Below are positions 26,671-35,459 of a stretch of 64,000 bases of DNA, one piece after another. The notes beneath the pieces are model-generated. The model was not told the DNA's origin, searched no databases, and saw only the letters and a list, made by a program, of their open reading frames with translations. Position 1 is the stretch's first letter. The number at the start of each line of letters is the position of its first letter. Location: contig NZ_JHVC01000002.1 in the NCBI RefSeq assembly GCF_000619945.1, forward strand, positions 423,787 to 487,786, read 5' to 3'. Source of the stretch: Clostridium lundense DSM 17049 (GTDB taxonomy: Bacteria; Bacillota; Clostridia; Clostridiales; Clostridiaceae). The position numbers and the translations under genes are program-made.

Positions 26671-26780
26671 TGCAGAATTTAATTACTATTTAGAATATTT
26701 AAAGAGAAATAAGAGAAAAAATAGAAATGGTATATGAACCTATAGTATTATAAAAATAGTTACAGAAACTTTACATAAAT

Positions 26781-26800
26781 GTTACAAATATAATTGTAAC
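26781..26800. promoter_or_regulatory. palindrome enclosing a -10 box, putative operator
   Basis: GTTACAA and TTGTAAC form a perfect inverted repeat around ATATAA, so a TATAAT box (26789-26794) lies within the palindrome, 40 bp before ggt. Protein binding here would block the promoter directly. The regulator is unknown. Confidence 0.45.
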
Positions 26801-26840
26801 TGTTTTACCAAAAGTTAATCTTATTTTAGGGGGTTAGGTT

Positions 26841-28583
26841 ATGAATAAAAAGAAATTACTTAGTATTACTTCATTAGTTGCATCCCTAGTATTAACTGTT
26901 GGGTTAGTTGGATGTGGAAAAAGTTCAGCGCCTACAGCTGATACAACAAAACAGCAAGAACAGAAAGAAGAAAAACCTAAAATTGACTTAAACAGAGATG
27001 CTAAGGGTAAGAATGGTGTTGTAGCAGCAGCAAAGCCTGAGGCATCACAGGTTGGGGTAGACATCATGAAAAAAGGAGGAAATGCTATAGATGCCGCAGT
27101 AGCTACAGCTTTTGCACTTGGAGTAGTTGAGCCAAATGCTTCAGGAATTGGCGGAGGCGGATTTATGCTAGTCAGATTTGCAAAAACCGGTGAAGAAGTC
27201 TTCATAGACTTTAGAGAAACAGCACCAGGGAAAGCAAAACCAGATATGTACAAGCTTGATGATAAAGGAAATGTAGTAAATAATGAATCTGTTATTGGAG
27301 GAAAATCGGTTGCAGTGCCAGGAGATGTATCGGGACTTTTAACAGCTTTAGAAAAATACGGAACAATGAAAAGGGAAGATGTTATGCAGCCAGCTATAGA
27401 TTTAGCAGAAAAGGGATTTAAAGTAACATCAAATTTCTCAGGAATAATTAAAGATGAGATTGGGAATATAAATAAATTTGAAGCAACAAAGAAAATATAC
27501 ACAAAAAATGGACTCCCTTTTGAAGAAGGAGATACTATAAAGAATCCGGATTATGCTAATACATTAAAACTAATAGCCAAAGGAGGTAAAGATGCTTTCT
27601 ATAAGGGAGAACTTGCAAAAGAAATAGCAGATGCAGTTCAAAAAGCAGGAGGCATACTTACTGTAGAAGATTTAGCAAATTATTCAGCAAAAATGAGAAA
27701 ACCGGTAAAGGGAACTTATAGAGGATATGAAATAGTTTCTGCACCGCCAGCAAGTTCAGGTGGTACTCATGTAATAGAATTACTTAATATGATAGAAAGT
27801 TATGATGTAAAATCCATGGGAATAAATACCACTGAATCTTTACACTTATGGTCAGAAGTTTCAAAAATAATGTTTGCTGATAGGGGAAAATATATGGCAG
27901 ATACAGATTTTATAAAAGTTCCTTTATCAGGTTTAGCATCAAAAGAGTATGCTAAAGAGCAAGTTAAGAAAATAGATAAAAATAAATCAGTAGACAAAGT
28001 ACAACCAGGAAACCCAAATAAATATGAAAGTGGAAGTACAACTCACTTCTCAGTTATGGATAAGGAAGGAAACATGGTTGCTGTAACTAAGACTATAAAT
28101 CACTTCTTTGGATCTTGTGTAACAGTTCCAGGTAGAGGTATGTTATTAAATGATGAAATGGATGACTTTGAATTTAAACCAGGTCTTTCAAATTCAATTG
28201 CTCCAGGAAAGAGACCATTAAGCAGCATGACACCAACACTAATTCTTAAAGATGGAAAACCAGTTATGACAATAGGTTCACCAGGAGCTACAAGAATAAT
28301 AACAACAGTTGCACAGGTAATAAGTAATGTGATTGACCATGGTATGGATATTCAAACAGCCATAAATACACCAAGAATGTATGACAAGAGTGGAGAACTT
28401 AATTTAGAAGGTGGAATAGATCAAAAGGTTATAGATGAACTTAAAGGAAAAGGTCATAAAATTAAAACTACGAAAGAATACGATTTATTCTTTGGGGGAG
28501 TGCAAGGTGTAATGTTGGAAGCTTCAGGAGATTTACACGGTGGAGCTGACCCAAGAAGAGATGGACAAGCGGTAGCATATTAA
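26841..28583 (+). CDS. ggt: gamma-glutamyltransferase lipoprotein
   Basis: A 580-residue Ntn-hydrolase gamma-glutamyltransferase with a lipoprotein signal (lipobox LVGC), so it acts at the outer face of the membrane. The precursor would self-cleave before Thr400 in GSTTHFSVMD, which becomes the catalytic nucleophile. GNAIDAAVATAFALGVVEP and the late GSPGATRI are family motifs. GGTs cleave or transfer gamma-glutamyl groups; in Bacillus anthracis the related CapD attaches poly-gamma-glutamate to the wall. It heads an operon with the next four genes (gaps of 16-52 bp). Substrate may be glutathione-like peptides or gamma-polyglutamate. Confidence 0.9.
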   Translation: MNKKKLLSITSLVASLVLTVGLVGCGKSSAPTADTTKQQEQKEEKPKIDLNRDAKGKNGVVAAAKPEASQVGVDIMKKGGNAIDAAVATAFALGVVEPNASGIGGGGFMLVRFAKTGEEVFIDFRETAPGKAKPDMYKLDDKGNVVNNESVIGGKSVAVPGDVSGLLTALEKYGTMKREDVMQPAIDLAEKGFKVTSNFSGIIKDEIGNINKFEATKKIYTKNGLPFEEGDTIKNPDYANTLKLIAKGGKDAFYKGELAKEIADAVQKAGGILTVEDLANYSAKMRKPVKGTYRGYEIVSAPPASSGGTHVIELLNMIESYDVKSMGINTTESLHLWSEVSKIMFADRGKYMADTDFIKVPLSGLASKEYAKEQVKKIDKNKSVDKVQPGNPNKYESGSTTHFSVMDKEGNMVAVTKTINHFFGSCVTVPGRGMLLNDEMDDFEFKPGLSNSIAPGKRPLSSMTPTLILKDGKPVMTIGSPGATRIITTVAQVISNVIDHGMDIQTAINTPRMYDKSGELNLEGGIDQKVIDELKGKGHKIKTTKEYDLFFGGVQGVMLEASGDLHGGADPRRDGQAVAY

Positions 28584-28608
28584 TAATATTTTTTAGGAGG
28601 ATATATTT

Positions 28609-29244
28609 ATGACAAAAAGAAAGATGAATGGTATATTAGGACTATTAGTTTCAGTGGCACTATGCACATCTTTAGTGGCTTGTGGATCAAAAACTGAAAG
28701 TAAACCTGCAGCAGGTGATAAGGCTGCTATAACAGATACAAAAAAGGAAGTTAAAGGTTTAGATAAAGCTATAGCAGAACAACCAATACTTTTGACTTCT
28801 GTTGGACAAAGTGCTGATTTAGAAATGGTAAAGGCTTTAATGGATAATGCAGGATTAAAATACAACTTAAATAAAGTTGTAAAAGGCAGTGAAATTAAAG
28901 ATGAAAAAACATTAGTACTTGCTGTAGGAGGAAGTTCAAAAGGACTTGGTGCAGCAGGCATTAAGGCAGAAGATGAATTAAAAAGAACTGAAGAATTAAT
29001 AAAAGCTGCAAAAGATAAAAAAATGACTATAATTGCAACACATGTTGGAGGAGAAAATAGAAGAGGAGAGCTTTCTGATAAATTTGTAAAGCCATCTTTA
29101 GAAAATGCTAACTATATTATTGTAGTAGAATCAGGAAATAAAGATGGATTATTCACAAAGATAGCTTCAGAAAAGAATATTCCAATGGATTCAGTTAAGA
29201 GTATAGCTGATGTTATGAATCCTCTAAAAAAGGCATTTAAATAA
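28609..29244 (+). CDS. DUF6305-like lipoprotein
   Basis: A 211-residue exported lipoprotein with lipobox LVAC. The mature domain starts with QPILLTSVGQSADLEMVKAL and includes LAVGGSSKGLGAAGI, ATHVGGENRRGELSDKF and ESGNKDGLF. I recognise this pattern as DUF6305, a family of unknown function, from memory only. The alternating strands and helices suggest a Rossmann-like fold. It lies between ggt and a DctM-like permease, and could be an extracytoplasmic binding component for that permease. That role is inference. Confidence 0.65.
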   Translation: MTKRKMNGILGLLVSVALCTSLVACGSKTESKPAAGDKAAITDTKKEVKGLDKAIAEQPILLTSVGQSADLEMVKALMDNAGLKYNLNKVVKGSEIKDEKTLVLAVGGSSKGLGAAGIKAEDELKRTEELIKAAKDKKMTIIATHVGGENRRGELSDKFVKPSLENANYIIVVESGNKDGLFTKIASEKNIPMDSVKSIADVMNPLKKAFK

Positions 29245-29255
29245 AATTTAATATT

Positions 29256-29274
29256 GGGGGAGTGATTCTCCCCC
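29256..29274 (+). other. GC-rich intra-operon hairpin
   Basis: GGGGGAG/CTCCCCC with a TGATT loop stands out in AT-rich DNA, 12 bases after the lipoprotein stop. It has no T-run, so it more likely stabilises or processes the mRNA than terminates it. Confidence 0.5.
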
Positions 29275-29296
29275 TCCAAAGATAGGAGGGATTAAT

Positions 29297-30571
29297 TTGC
29301 AAATTGAATTTATTATATTTATTGCAATGATCTTAGTATTTATAGTTGGATGTTTTCTTTTAAAGCTTCCGGTAAGTATTTCTATGGTACTAGCATCAAT
29401 TACTGGTACATTAATAGGAGGAGAAGGAATTCCTATCAGACATTTAGTAGAAGGAACTTTTGGATATATAGATACAATATTAGTTATTGCTACCGCCATG
29501 ATATTCATGAAAGTAGTACAAGAATCAGGAGCATTAGATGCACTAAGCTCATCTATAGTAAACAAATTCTATAAAAAGCCTGCCATATTATTAATTTTTC
29601 TAATGTTCATTGTAATGTTTCCAGGAATGATAACAGGTTCTTCCACAGCCTCAGTATTAAGTGCAGGAGGTATAATAGCTCCAGTACTTATGATGATTGG
29701 AATACCTAAAATTGAAACTGCTGCAATAATTGCTATGGGTGGAATTCTTGGAATGATTGCACCTCCAGTAAATGTTCCAGCTATGATAATTGGTGGAGGA
29801 ATTGATATTCCTTATGTAGGTTTTGGTACACCTCTTTTATTATTAACTGTTCCAACAGCTATTTTAACAGTACTATTTTTAGGCTATAAATATACAAAAA
29901 ATTTCGATTATAGCAAGGTTGCAGAGCATATTGCTTCAACAACAGAAGAAAAGAGAGGTTTTAAACTTTTTATTCCTATAATAGTAGTTCTATTCTTAAT
30001 GGTTATTACAAAGTTCTTGCCAGGTGTAATACCTGATTTGGGAATGCCATTGATATTCACTGTAGGTGCAATATTAGGATTATTTACTGGCAAAAAAATA
30101 GATATATTAAAGGCATGTAAAGAAGCAGTTAATAGTGCACTGCCTGTTTTGGGAATATTAATGGGAGTAGGAATGTTTATTCAAGTTATGACACTCACTG
30201 GTGTTAGAGGATTCATTGTAACAAGTTGTTTAAGCCTTCCATCAATCCTACTTTATTTAGGAATAGCGATAGCAATACCAGCATTTGGTGCAGTATCTTC
30301 TTTTGGAGCTGCTTCGGTTTTAGGAGTACCTTTCTTACTAGCACTGCTTGGTAAAAATGAAATAGTAACAGCAGCAGCATTATCATTTATTGCAGGATTA
30401 GGAGATTTGGTTCCACCAACAGCATTAGCAGGAATGTTTGCAGCTCAGGTTGTAGGTGAAGAGGACTATGTAAAAGTATTAAAGAAATGTAGAATACCAG
30501 CTCTATTCATAGTGGTATATGGATTGGTATTTATAGTATTTGCTAAAGAAATTGCTTCCTTTATCTATTAA
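29297..30571 (+). CDS. DctM-like large permease, TRAP/ion-transporter superfamily
   Basis: A 424-residue membrane protein with about 11-12 helices. The helix-loop GSSTASVLSAGGIIAPVLM and the later GMIAPPVNVPAMIIGGG resemble the paired conserved loops of TRAP DctM subunits and their IT-superfamily relatives. A mirrored second half has FGAVSSFGAASVLGVPFLL and GLGDLVPPTALAGMFAA. It starts with TTG after AGGAGGG. No DctP-type binding protein or normal DctQ is present; neighbours are the DUF6305-like lipoprotein and a 47-residue membrane protein. The probable substrate is an organic acid such as glutamate or a gamma-glutamyl product. Confidence 0.75.
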   Translation: MQIEFIIFIAMILVFIVGCFLLKLPVSISMVLASITGTLIGGEGIPIRHLVEGTFGYIDTILVIATAMIFMKVVQESGALDALSSSIVNKFYKKPAILLIFLMFIVMFPGMITGSSTASVLSAGGIIAPVLMMIGIPKIETAAIIAMGGILGMIAPPVNVPAMIIGGGIDIPYVGFGTPLLLLTVPTAILTVLFLGYKYTKNFDYSKVAEHIASTTEEKRGFKLFIPIIVVLFLMVITKFLPGVIPDLGMPLIFTVGAILGLFTGKKIDILKACKEAVNSALPVLGILMGVGMFIQVMTLTGVRGFIVTSCLSLPSILLYLGIAIAIPAFGAVSSFGAASVLGVPFLLALLGKNEIVTAAALSFIAGLGDLVPPTALAGMFAAQVVGEEDYVKVLKKCRIPALFIVVYGLVFIVFAKEIASFIY

Positions 30572-30587
30572 AAGTGAGGTGTGTTAA

Positions 30588-30731
30588 ATGACTTTAATAT
30601 ATAGATTATTAGTAGGTATAGTTCTTGTGTTTACTCTATGGAATTTGTTTGATGAGGAAGATATTAAAAAACAAGCCAATGCAGCATTGGTATTAATTCC
30701 TCTAATTCTAAGAGTATTGATGATTAAATAG
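30588..30731 (+). CDS. small membrane protein, 47 residues
   Basis: A short gene with ATG 30588 six bases after GAGGTG, ending at TAG 30729-30731. It has one hydrophobic helix near the N-terminus (RLLVGIVLVFTLWNLF), a charged turn (DEEDIKKQ) and a second hydrophobic stretch (NAALVLIPLILRVLMI). It fits between permease and M14 gene with gaps of 16 bp on each side, so it is a true operon member. It may be a reduced accessory subunit of the permease. Its size also matches CapE/PgsE-type helper peptides of poly-gamma-glutamate synthesis, but I see no sequence proof. Confidence 0.7.
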   Translation: MTLIYRLLVGIVLVFTLWNLFDEEDIKKQANAALVLIPLILRVLMIK

Positions 30732-30747
30732 GAATGGAGGGAAGAAA

Positions 30748-31875
30748 ATGAAAAAAACTAAAATAACAGCAGCAATATTTCTGTGCCTTTCATTATGCTG
30801 TGATGTAGTTGCTGGACAATCCTTTTTATCTATGCGTAAAGAGGAACCTATTGTAAAGGGGCCTGGTGTATCAGACATTAAAATGTTAAGTGAGTATTTC
30901 CCAGGATTAAAAGGGACTAATGGAGATACAAAAGTATATGTGTTTAAGGGAAAAGACCAGGGAGGAAGTATGCTTGTATTGGGAGGAACCCATCCAAATG
31001 AACCTTCAGGATTTATATCAGCAGTAACTTTGATAGAAAATGCGCAGCTAAATAAGGGAACACTTTATGTAATTCCAAGAGCCAATAATAGTGGTTTTAC
31101 TCATGACGATTCTCAGGAAGGTTCACCGCAAAAATTCACTATAAAAACCGCTAATGGAGAAAGATGGTTTAGATATGGTTCTAGAGCTACTAACCCAGTT
31201 GATCAATGGCCAGACCCTGATGTATATATTCATGCGTCTTCAGGACAAAGTCTATCTGGTAGTGAAACAAGAAATCTTAACAGAGGTTATCCAGGAAGAG
31301 CAGATGGAACTCTTACAGAGAAAGTTTGCTATGGAATAGCTGAATTAATAAAAAAAGAAAAAGTAGATATAACAGTAGACTTGCATGAAGCATCCCCAGA
31401 GTATCCTGTTATAAATGCTACTGTAGCTCATGAAAGGGCAATGCCTATGGCATCTGTAGCAGTTATAAACTTACAGCTTCAAGGGATACAAATGGGATTA
31501 GAACCTTCACCAAAAAATCTTCATGGACTAACTCATAGAGAACTTGGAGATTTTACAGATACCCATGCAGTGCTTATGGAAACTGCCAATGCAGCTCAAG
31601 GAAGACTTAGAGGAAAAACAGATGCAAATCTTGTTGTAACAGGTAAAGATAAAGCTTATGAAAAAGCAGCAAAGCTTGGAAGATTATTTGTTCCTTATGA
31701 TGAAAATGGACACCCTATGGAAGAAAGGGTTGGAAGACATTTATCAGGAATAAATGAATTTGCTAAAGCTTATACAAAGGAAAAGCCAGATAGAGGTATA
31801 GTTATTGAGAATATACCAAGTTACAATGAAATGTTGACTAAAGGATTAGGTGATTTCTTGAAACCCCTTCAATAA
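30748..31875 (+). CDS. exported M14-like metallohydrolase (AstE/AspA-like)
   Basis: A 375-residue protein with an N-terminal signal (KITAAIFLCLSLCCDVVAG). Its zinc site is His82 and Glu85 in GGTHPNEPSG, with His213 in DLHEASPEYP. The catalytic acid is likely Glu278 in VLMETAN. NLNRGYPGRADGTLTEK carries the substrate-binding Asn-Arg pair seen in succinylglutamate desuccinylase/aspartoacylase-like enzymes. It is the last gene of the ggt operon before a terminator. An amidase or carboxypeptidase acting on glutamyl compounds outside the cell fits the context. Confidence 0.82.
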   Translation: MKKTKITAAIFLCLSLCCDVVAGQSFLSMRKEEPIVKGPGVSDIKMLSEYFPGLKGTNGDTKVYVFKGKDQGGSMLVLGGTHPNEPSGFISAVTLIENAQLNKGTLYVIPRANNSGFTHDDSQEGSPQKFTIKTANGERWFRYGSRATNPVDQWPDPDVYIHASSGQSLSGSETRNLNRGYPGRADGTLTEKVCYGIAELIKKEKVDITVDLHEASPEYPVINATVAHERAMPMASVAVINLQLQGIQMGLEPSPKNLHGLTHRELGDFTDTHAVLMETANAAQGRLRGKTDANLVVTGKDKAYEKAAKLGRLFVPYDENGHPMEERVGRHLSGINEFAKAYTKEKPDRGIVIENIPSYNEMLTKGLGDFLKPLQ

Positions 31876-31898
31876 ATTTATATAAGGCATTTAAAAAG

Positions 31899-31936
31899 TA
31901 ACTAGTCACTTTTATATATTTGACTAGTTATTTTTT
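31899..31936 (+). terminator. rho-independent terminator
   Basis: TAACTAGTCA and TGACTAGTTA (31899-31908, 31921-31930) form a perfect 10-bp stem followed by six T's. Confidence 0.88.
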
Positions 31937-31947
31937 AAAATCCCTGA

Positions 31948-31977
31948 AACCTCGGCATGTTTGCTTATGTCGGGGTT
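31948..31977 (+). other. second hairpin after the ggt operon
   Basis: AACCTCGGCAT and ATGTCGGGGTT pair along 11 positions with two G-U wobbles. There is no T-run. It may be a leader structure for the next operon or a backup terminator. Confidence 0.35.
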
Positions 31978-32092
31978 ATTAAGCAATTATAGTAAATTTG
32001 AATAATTTTAAATTTTTATTAATTTGGTGGAGTGAAATTTCATTTTTATTCTCTGTTTTTTATTTATTATGTGAAAAAGAGGTTAGATATAA

Positions 32093-32806
32093 ATGAAGAA
32101 AAAAGGAATTATTATATTTGTTTTAGTTTTGGCATTTATGAGCGGATTTAAATATATGGGGACAGTTCATGAAAGTTATTGTATTATGGAGCAAAGTGGC
32201 TTGAAGAGCCCTGTATATTATGTAAAGGGGAAAGAAAAAGGACCGAAGATATTTGTAATAGGTGGGATACATGGAAATGAAATTGGAGGAATAGAGGCAG
32301 CAGAAAAAATAAGAAAATTAAGAATAAAAAAGGGAACAATTATTGTAATTCCTAGGTCTAACATAGAAGCTTGTAAAAATGAAGAAAGAAATCCTTATTA
32401 TATGCAGGATTTGAATAGAAATTTTCCAGGAAAAAATAATGGTACAGATACAGAAAAATTAGCTTACGAAATATATGGTTTAATTAAGAGGGAGAAGCCA
32501 GATATAGTAATTGACTTGCATGAGTGGGAAAGTAATTCACCTGCCATTATTTTTAATTCAACAAATAATATATTTTCCCTAATACTTGATATAATTGACA
32601 AAATGAATAATAATGTAATAAAAATGAGTAATTTTTCATATTACAGTACTCCACCAGTAGGTTCAATTAATAAAGAAGTGTCTGAAAAGCTAAATATCCC
32701 TGTAATAACTATAGAAAGTGATATGAAAGAAAAGTTAGAAGACAGAATAAATATGCATATGTATATCATAAATACAGTACTAAAATATTATAGAATGGAT
32801 GAATAG
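32093..32806 (+). CDS. small M14-like metallohydrolase, first gene of the pgs operon
   Basis: A 237-residue minimal M14/AstE-like enzyme with an N-terminal hydrophobic signal or anchor (IIIFVLVLAFMSGFKYMG). Zinc ligands are His60 and Glu63 in GGIHGNEIGG, and His143 in DLHEW. The catalytic acid is probably Glu208 in TIESD. DLNRNFPGKNNGTDTEK is the substrate-binding segment. Its stop overlaps the pgsB start, so it is translated with the poly-gamma-glutamate synthase. That coupling makes a polyglutamate-trimming or chain-releasing hydrolase the best guess. Confidence 0.8.
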   Translation: MKKKGIIIFVLVLAFMSGFKYMGTVHESYCIMEQSGLKSPVYYVKGKEKGPKIFVIGGIHGNEIGGIEAAEKIRKLRIKKGTIIVIPRSNIEACKNEERNPYYMQDLNRNFPGKNNGTDTEKLAYEIYGLIKREKPDIVIDLHEWESNSPAIIFNSTNNIFSLILDIIDKMNNNVIKMSNFSYYSTPPVGSINKEVSEKLNIPVITIESDMKEKLEDRINMHMYIINTVLKYYRMDE

Positions 32807-33953
32807 TATGGATATATTAATTATAATAATAAGTCTTTCTTATATGGTTTACTTGTTAATAGAGTACAAACAAAACTTAAACAGAAGAAAAAAATTTCTT
32901 CATATAATACATGTAAATGGTACAAGGGGGAAGTCCTCTACCTGTAGACTTATAGAGGCAGCTTTAAGACAGGGAGAATATAAGGTTTTTTGTAAAACTA
33001 CTGGTACAAGTGCAAGAACTATTGATGTGTTTGGAGAAGAAAAGCCAATTAAAAGAAAAGGAAAGCCAAACATAAAAGAGCAAATAAGAATATTAAAAGA
33101 AGCTGAAAAGCAAGGAGCAGAAGTTGTAGTTATTGAATGTATGGCAGTAAAGCCAGAACTTCAATATATAGCACAAAATAGAATATTAATGGCAGATATA
33201 TCTGTAGTTACCAATGCTAGAAGAGATCATTTAGAGGAAATGGGACCAACTTTACGGGATGTAGCAGAGTCTCTAGGTAATGTAATGCCGAGGAAAGGAT
33301 ATTTTGTTACAGGAGAAAAAAATTATATAGATTACTATAGAAAAAAAGGAGAAGAATTAAAAACGGAGGTTATACTTGCCTCCAGTTATGAAGAGGAGGA
33401 CACAGTAGACTTTGGAGAAAATGTAGGAATAGCATTAGAAGTTTCTAGCATATTAGGTGTTAATAAAGAAACTGCTTTAAAGGGCATGAAAAATTATAAA
33501 AGAGATCCCGGAGTATTAAAAATATACAATATCAAAACTGATAGCAATAATGAAGTGTCTTTTGTAAACGGTTTTGCGATAAACGATCCAGATTCCACTA
33601 AAAATATATATGAACATTTACATAAAAAAGGATTATTCAATAATAAAGAAGTTATAATCATGATAAATAATAGAAGGGATAGAGCTTATAGAATGGCTCA
33701 GCATATAAAGCTTATAAATGAATTATCGCCTAATAAGGTGTGGATAAGTGGATATTATCTAAATCTAATGAAGGACAAGCTTATAAGAGAGGGAATAGAA
33801 GACAAAAAAATAATTATGATAAAAAATGTACAAGATATAAATATGAAGGAAATAAACAGGGATACAGTTATTTTTGGAATAGGAAATATAGTTGGAAATG
33901 GAGAGAAAATAATAAGTTATGTTGAAAGAGTAGGTGATAGTAATGTCAAATAA
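32799..33953 (+). CDS. pgsB: poly-gamma-glutamate synthase subunit PgsB
   Basis: A 384-residue PgsB/CapB amide ligase of the Mur ligase superfamily. An N-terminal membrane helix (about 4-20) anchors it. The P-loop is HVNGTRGKSST at about 38-48, followed by the family motifs KTTGTSAR, VIECMAV and TNARRDHLEEMG. It forms glutamyl phosphate and joins glutamates through gamma-carboxyls at the membrane. ATG 32799 overlaps the previous stop; ATG 32808 is an alternative. It is slightly shorter than Bacillus PgsB (about 390) and looks intact. Confidence 0.9.
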   Translation: MNSMDILIIIISLSYMVYLLIEYKQNLNRRKKFLHIIHVNGTRGKSSTCRLIEAALRQGEYKVFCKTTGTSARTIDVFGEEKPIKRKGKPNIKEQIRILKEAEKQGAEVVVIECMAVKPELQYIAQNRILMADISVVTNARRDHLEEMGPTLRDVAESLGNVMPRKGYFVTGEKNYIDYYRKKGEELKTEVILASSYEEEDTVDFGENVGIALEVSSILGVNKETALKGMKNYKRDPGVLKIYNIKTDSNNEVSFVNGFAINDPDSTKNIYEHLHKKGLFNNKEVIIMINNRRDRAYRMAQHIKLINELSPNKVWISGYYLNLMKDKLIREGIEDKKIIMIKNVQDINMKEINRDTVIFGIGNIVGNGEKIISYVERVGDSNVK

Positions 33954-34386
33954 CATAATTATTTTAGGAATTATAATTAGTATTATTTTTTATGAAATAA
34001 CAGAAATATCACCAGGGGGAATGATAGTACCTGGATACATAGCTCTTTTTTTAGATCAGCCATTAAGAATTGTACTTACTATATTTTTAAGCATGGCTAC
34101 TTTGTATTTGGTAAACTTTTTATCTGAATACACTATAATTTACGGAAAAAGAAAATTCTCATTAATGGTAATAGTAAGCTTTATGCTAAAGTTTTTATTT
34201 AAAGAAAGCACAGAAGTACTATCAATAAGTATAATAACCACATCTGCCATAGGGTATATAGTTCCAGGTATAACAGCACAAGATATGGACAGGCAAGGCA
34301 TATTAAAAACAGTATCCTCCATGCTATTAGTGGCTTGTATTATTAAACTAATAACTATAGTTATAGGAAGAGGAATATTAGTATGA
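33943..34386 (+). CDS. pgsC: poly-gamma-glutamate synthase membrane subunit PgsC
   Basis: A 147-residue integral membrane protein with about four helices, the size of Bacillus PgsC (149). GGMIVPGYIALFLDQPLRIVL near the N-terminus and IGYIVPGITAQDMDRQGI near the C-terminus are the conserved PgsC loops. It partners PgsB in synthesis and export of the polymer. ATG 33943 follows AGGTGAT and overlaps pgsB by 11 bases; GTG 33934 is a weaker start. The next gene overlaps its end by four bases. Confidence 0.9.
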   Translation: MSNNIIILGIIISIIFYEITEISPGGMIVPGYIALFLDQPLRIVLTIFLSMATLYLVNFLSEYTIIYGKRKFSLMVIVSFMLKFLFKESTEVLSISIITTSAIGYIVPGITAQDMDRQGILKTVSSMLLVACIIKLITIVIGRGILV

Positions 34387-35459
34387 GGAAAAAATTTAAA
34401 AAGGCAGATGGAATAATTATGGTACTTGCAGTATTTTTACTTGCATTTACATTTTTTATAAAAGGTGAAAGAGTTAAAGTTAAAGACAAATGGTATAAAG
34501 AAAAAATCCAAGCGGCTTCTCTTATGAATGAGTGCATGAAAGAAATTAAAGAAGAAAAGCTTAGAAGAAATATAAAAATAGATAAGAAATATGATATAAA
34601 CTCTACAGGACTTATTGGAGTTGAAATGAGCAAAATAACTACTACATCTGGGGCTTTAGAAGCTAAAAGGACTTCTACTAATCCTAATTTTGCAGCAGTG
34701 ATAGTTCATATGATGAAAAAAGCTGGATTAAAGGAAGGTGATGAAATAGGAGTGAATTTTTCTAGCTCATTTCCAGCTCTTAATATAGCAGTATTATCTG
34801 CCTGTGAAGTCTTAAAGGTTAATCCTATAGTAATATCCTCAATTGGAGCATCTACATGGGGAGCTAACATACCAGAGTTTAACTATATGGATATGGAAGA
34901 ACTTTTATATAGAAAGAAAATATTAAGTAATAAATCTACTGCTATATCTATAGGAGGAGCTGAAGATATAGGAAAGGATATGGAGCCAAAAGTAGTAGAA
35001 GAAATTTTAAAAAGAGCTAGAAATTATGGAAGAATAATAATTCACCAAGAAGATTTACAGCAAAATATAAAAGAAAGATATTCTATTTATACAGGAGATA
35101 ATAGGAATATAAAAGCTTTTATAAATGTAGGTGGGAATATTGTATCTCTAGGTGAAACAGAAGATTCAGCAGACATACCTCCAGGGTTAATTAGGACGGA
35201 TAAATATAAAGTAAACTCTAAATCAGGACTTATTCAAATGTTTCTACAAAAGGATATTCCAGTAATACATATATTAAATATTAAAAAATTAGCTTCAGAT
35301 TATGGGGTGGGAATAGATCCAATGCCATTGCCTAAAGTGGGACAGGGAGAAATATATTATGCTTATGAATATCCTTTTGGAATTATATCATTAGTTTTAG
35401 GTATTACTATTATAACTATTATAATCTACGGAAGTAAGGTAAGGAGTAAATATGACTAA
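34383..35459 (+). CDS. pgsW: poly-gamma-glutamate system protein PgsW
   Basis: A 358-residue protein matching the PgsW (poly-gamma-glutamate system protein) pattern. It has an N-terminal membrane anchor (about 9-26), an extracytoplasmic domain with GLIGVEMSKITTTSGALEAK and NVGGNIVSLGETEDS, and a C-terminal membrane helix (about 330-350). Its role is unknown; it accompanies pgsB and pgsC in some non-Bacillus systems. There is no pgsA/capA in the window, so it may take over that part. It overlaps pgsC by four bases and the kinase gene by eight. Confidence 0.78.
   Translation: MRKKFKKADGIIMVLAVFLLAFTFFIKGERVKVKDKWYKEKIQAASLMNECMKEIKEEKLRRNIKIDKKYDINSTGLIGVEMSKITTTSGALEAKRTSTNPNFAAVIVHMMKKAGLKEGDEIGVNFSSSFPALNIAVLSACEVLKVNPIVISSIGASTWGANIPEFNYMDMEELLYRKKILSNKSTAISIGGAEDIGKDMEPKVVEEILKRARNYGRIIIHQEDLQQNIKERYSIYTGDNRNIKAFINVGGNIVSLGETEDSADIPPGLIRTDKYKVNSKSGLIQMFLQKDIPVIHILNIKKLASDYGVGIDPMPLPKVGQGEIYYAYEYPFGIISLVLGITIITIIIYGSKVRSKYD

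Noticed and set aside
26761..26794. TTTACA and TATAAT as a conventional promoter for ggt
   Set aside because: The spacing is only 13 bp. The -10 may still be real within the palindrome, but the -35 pairing is not supported.
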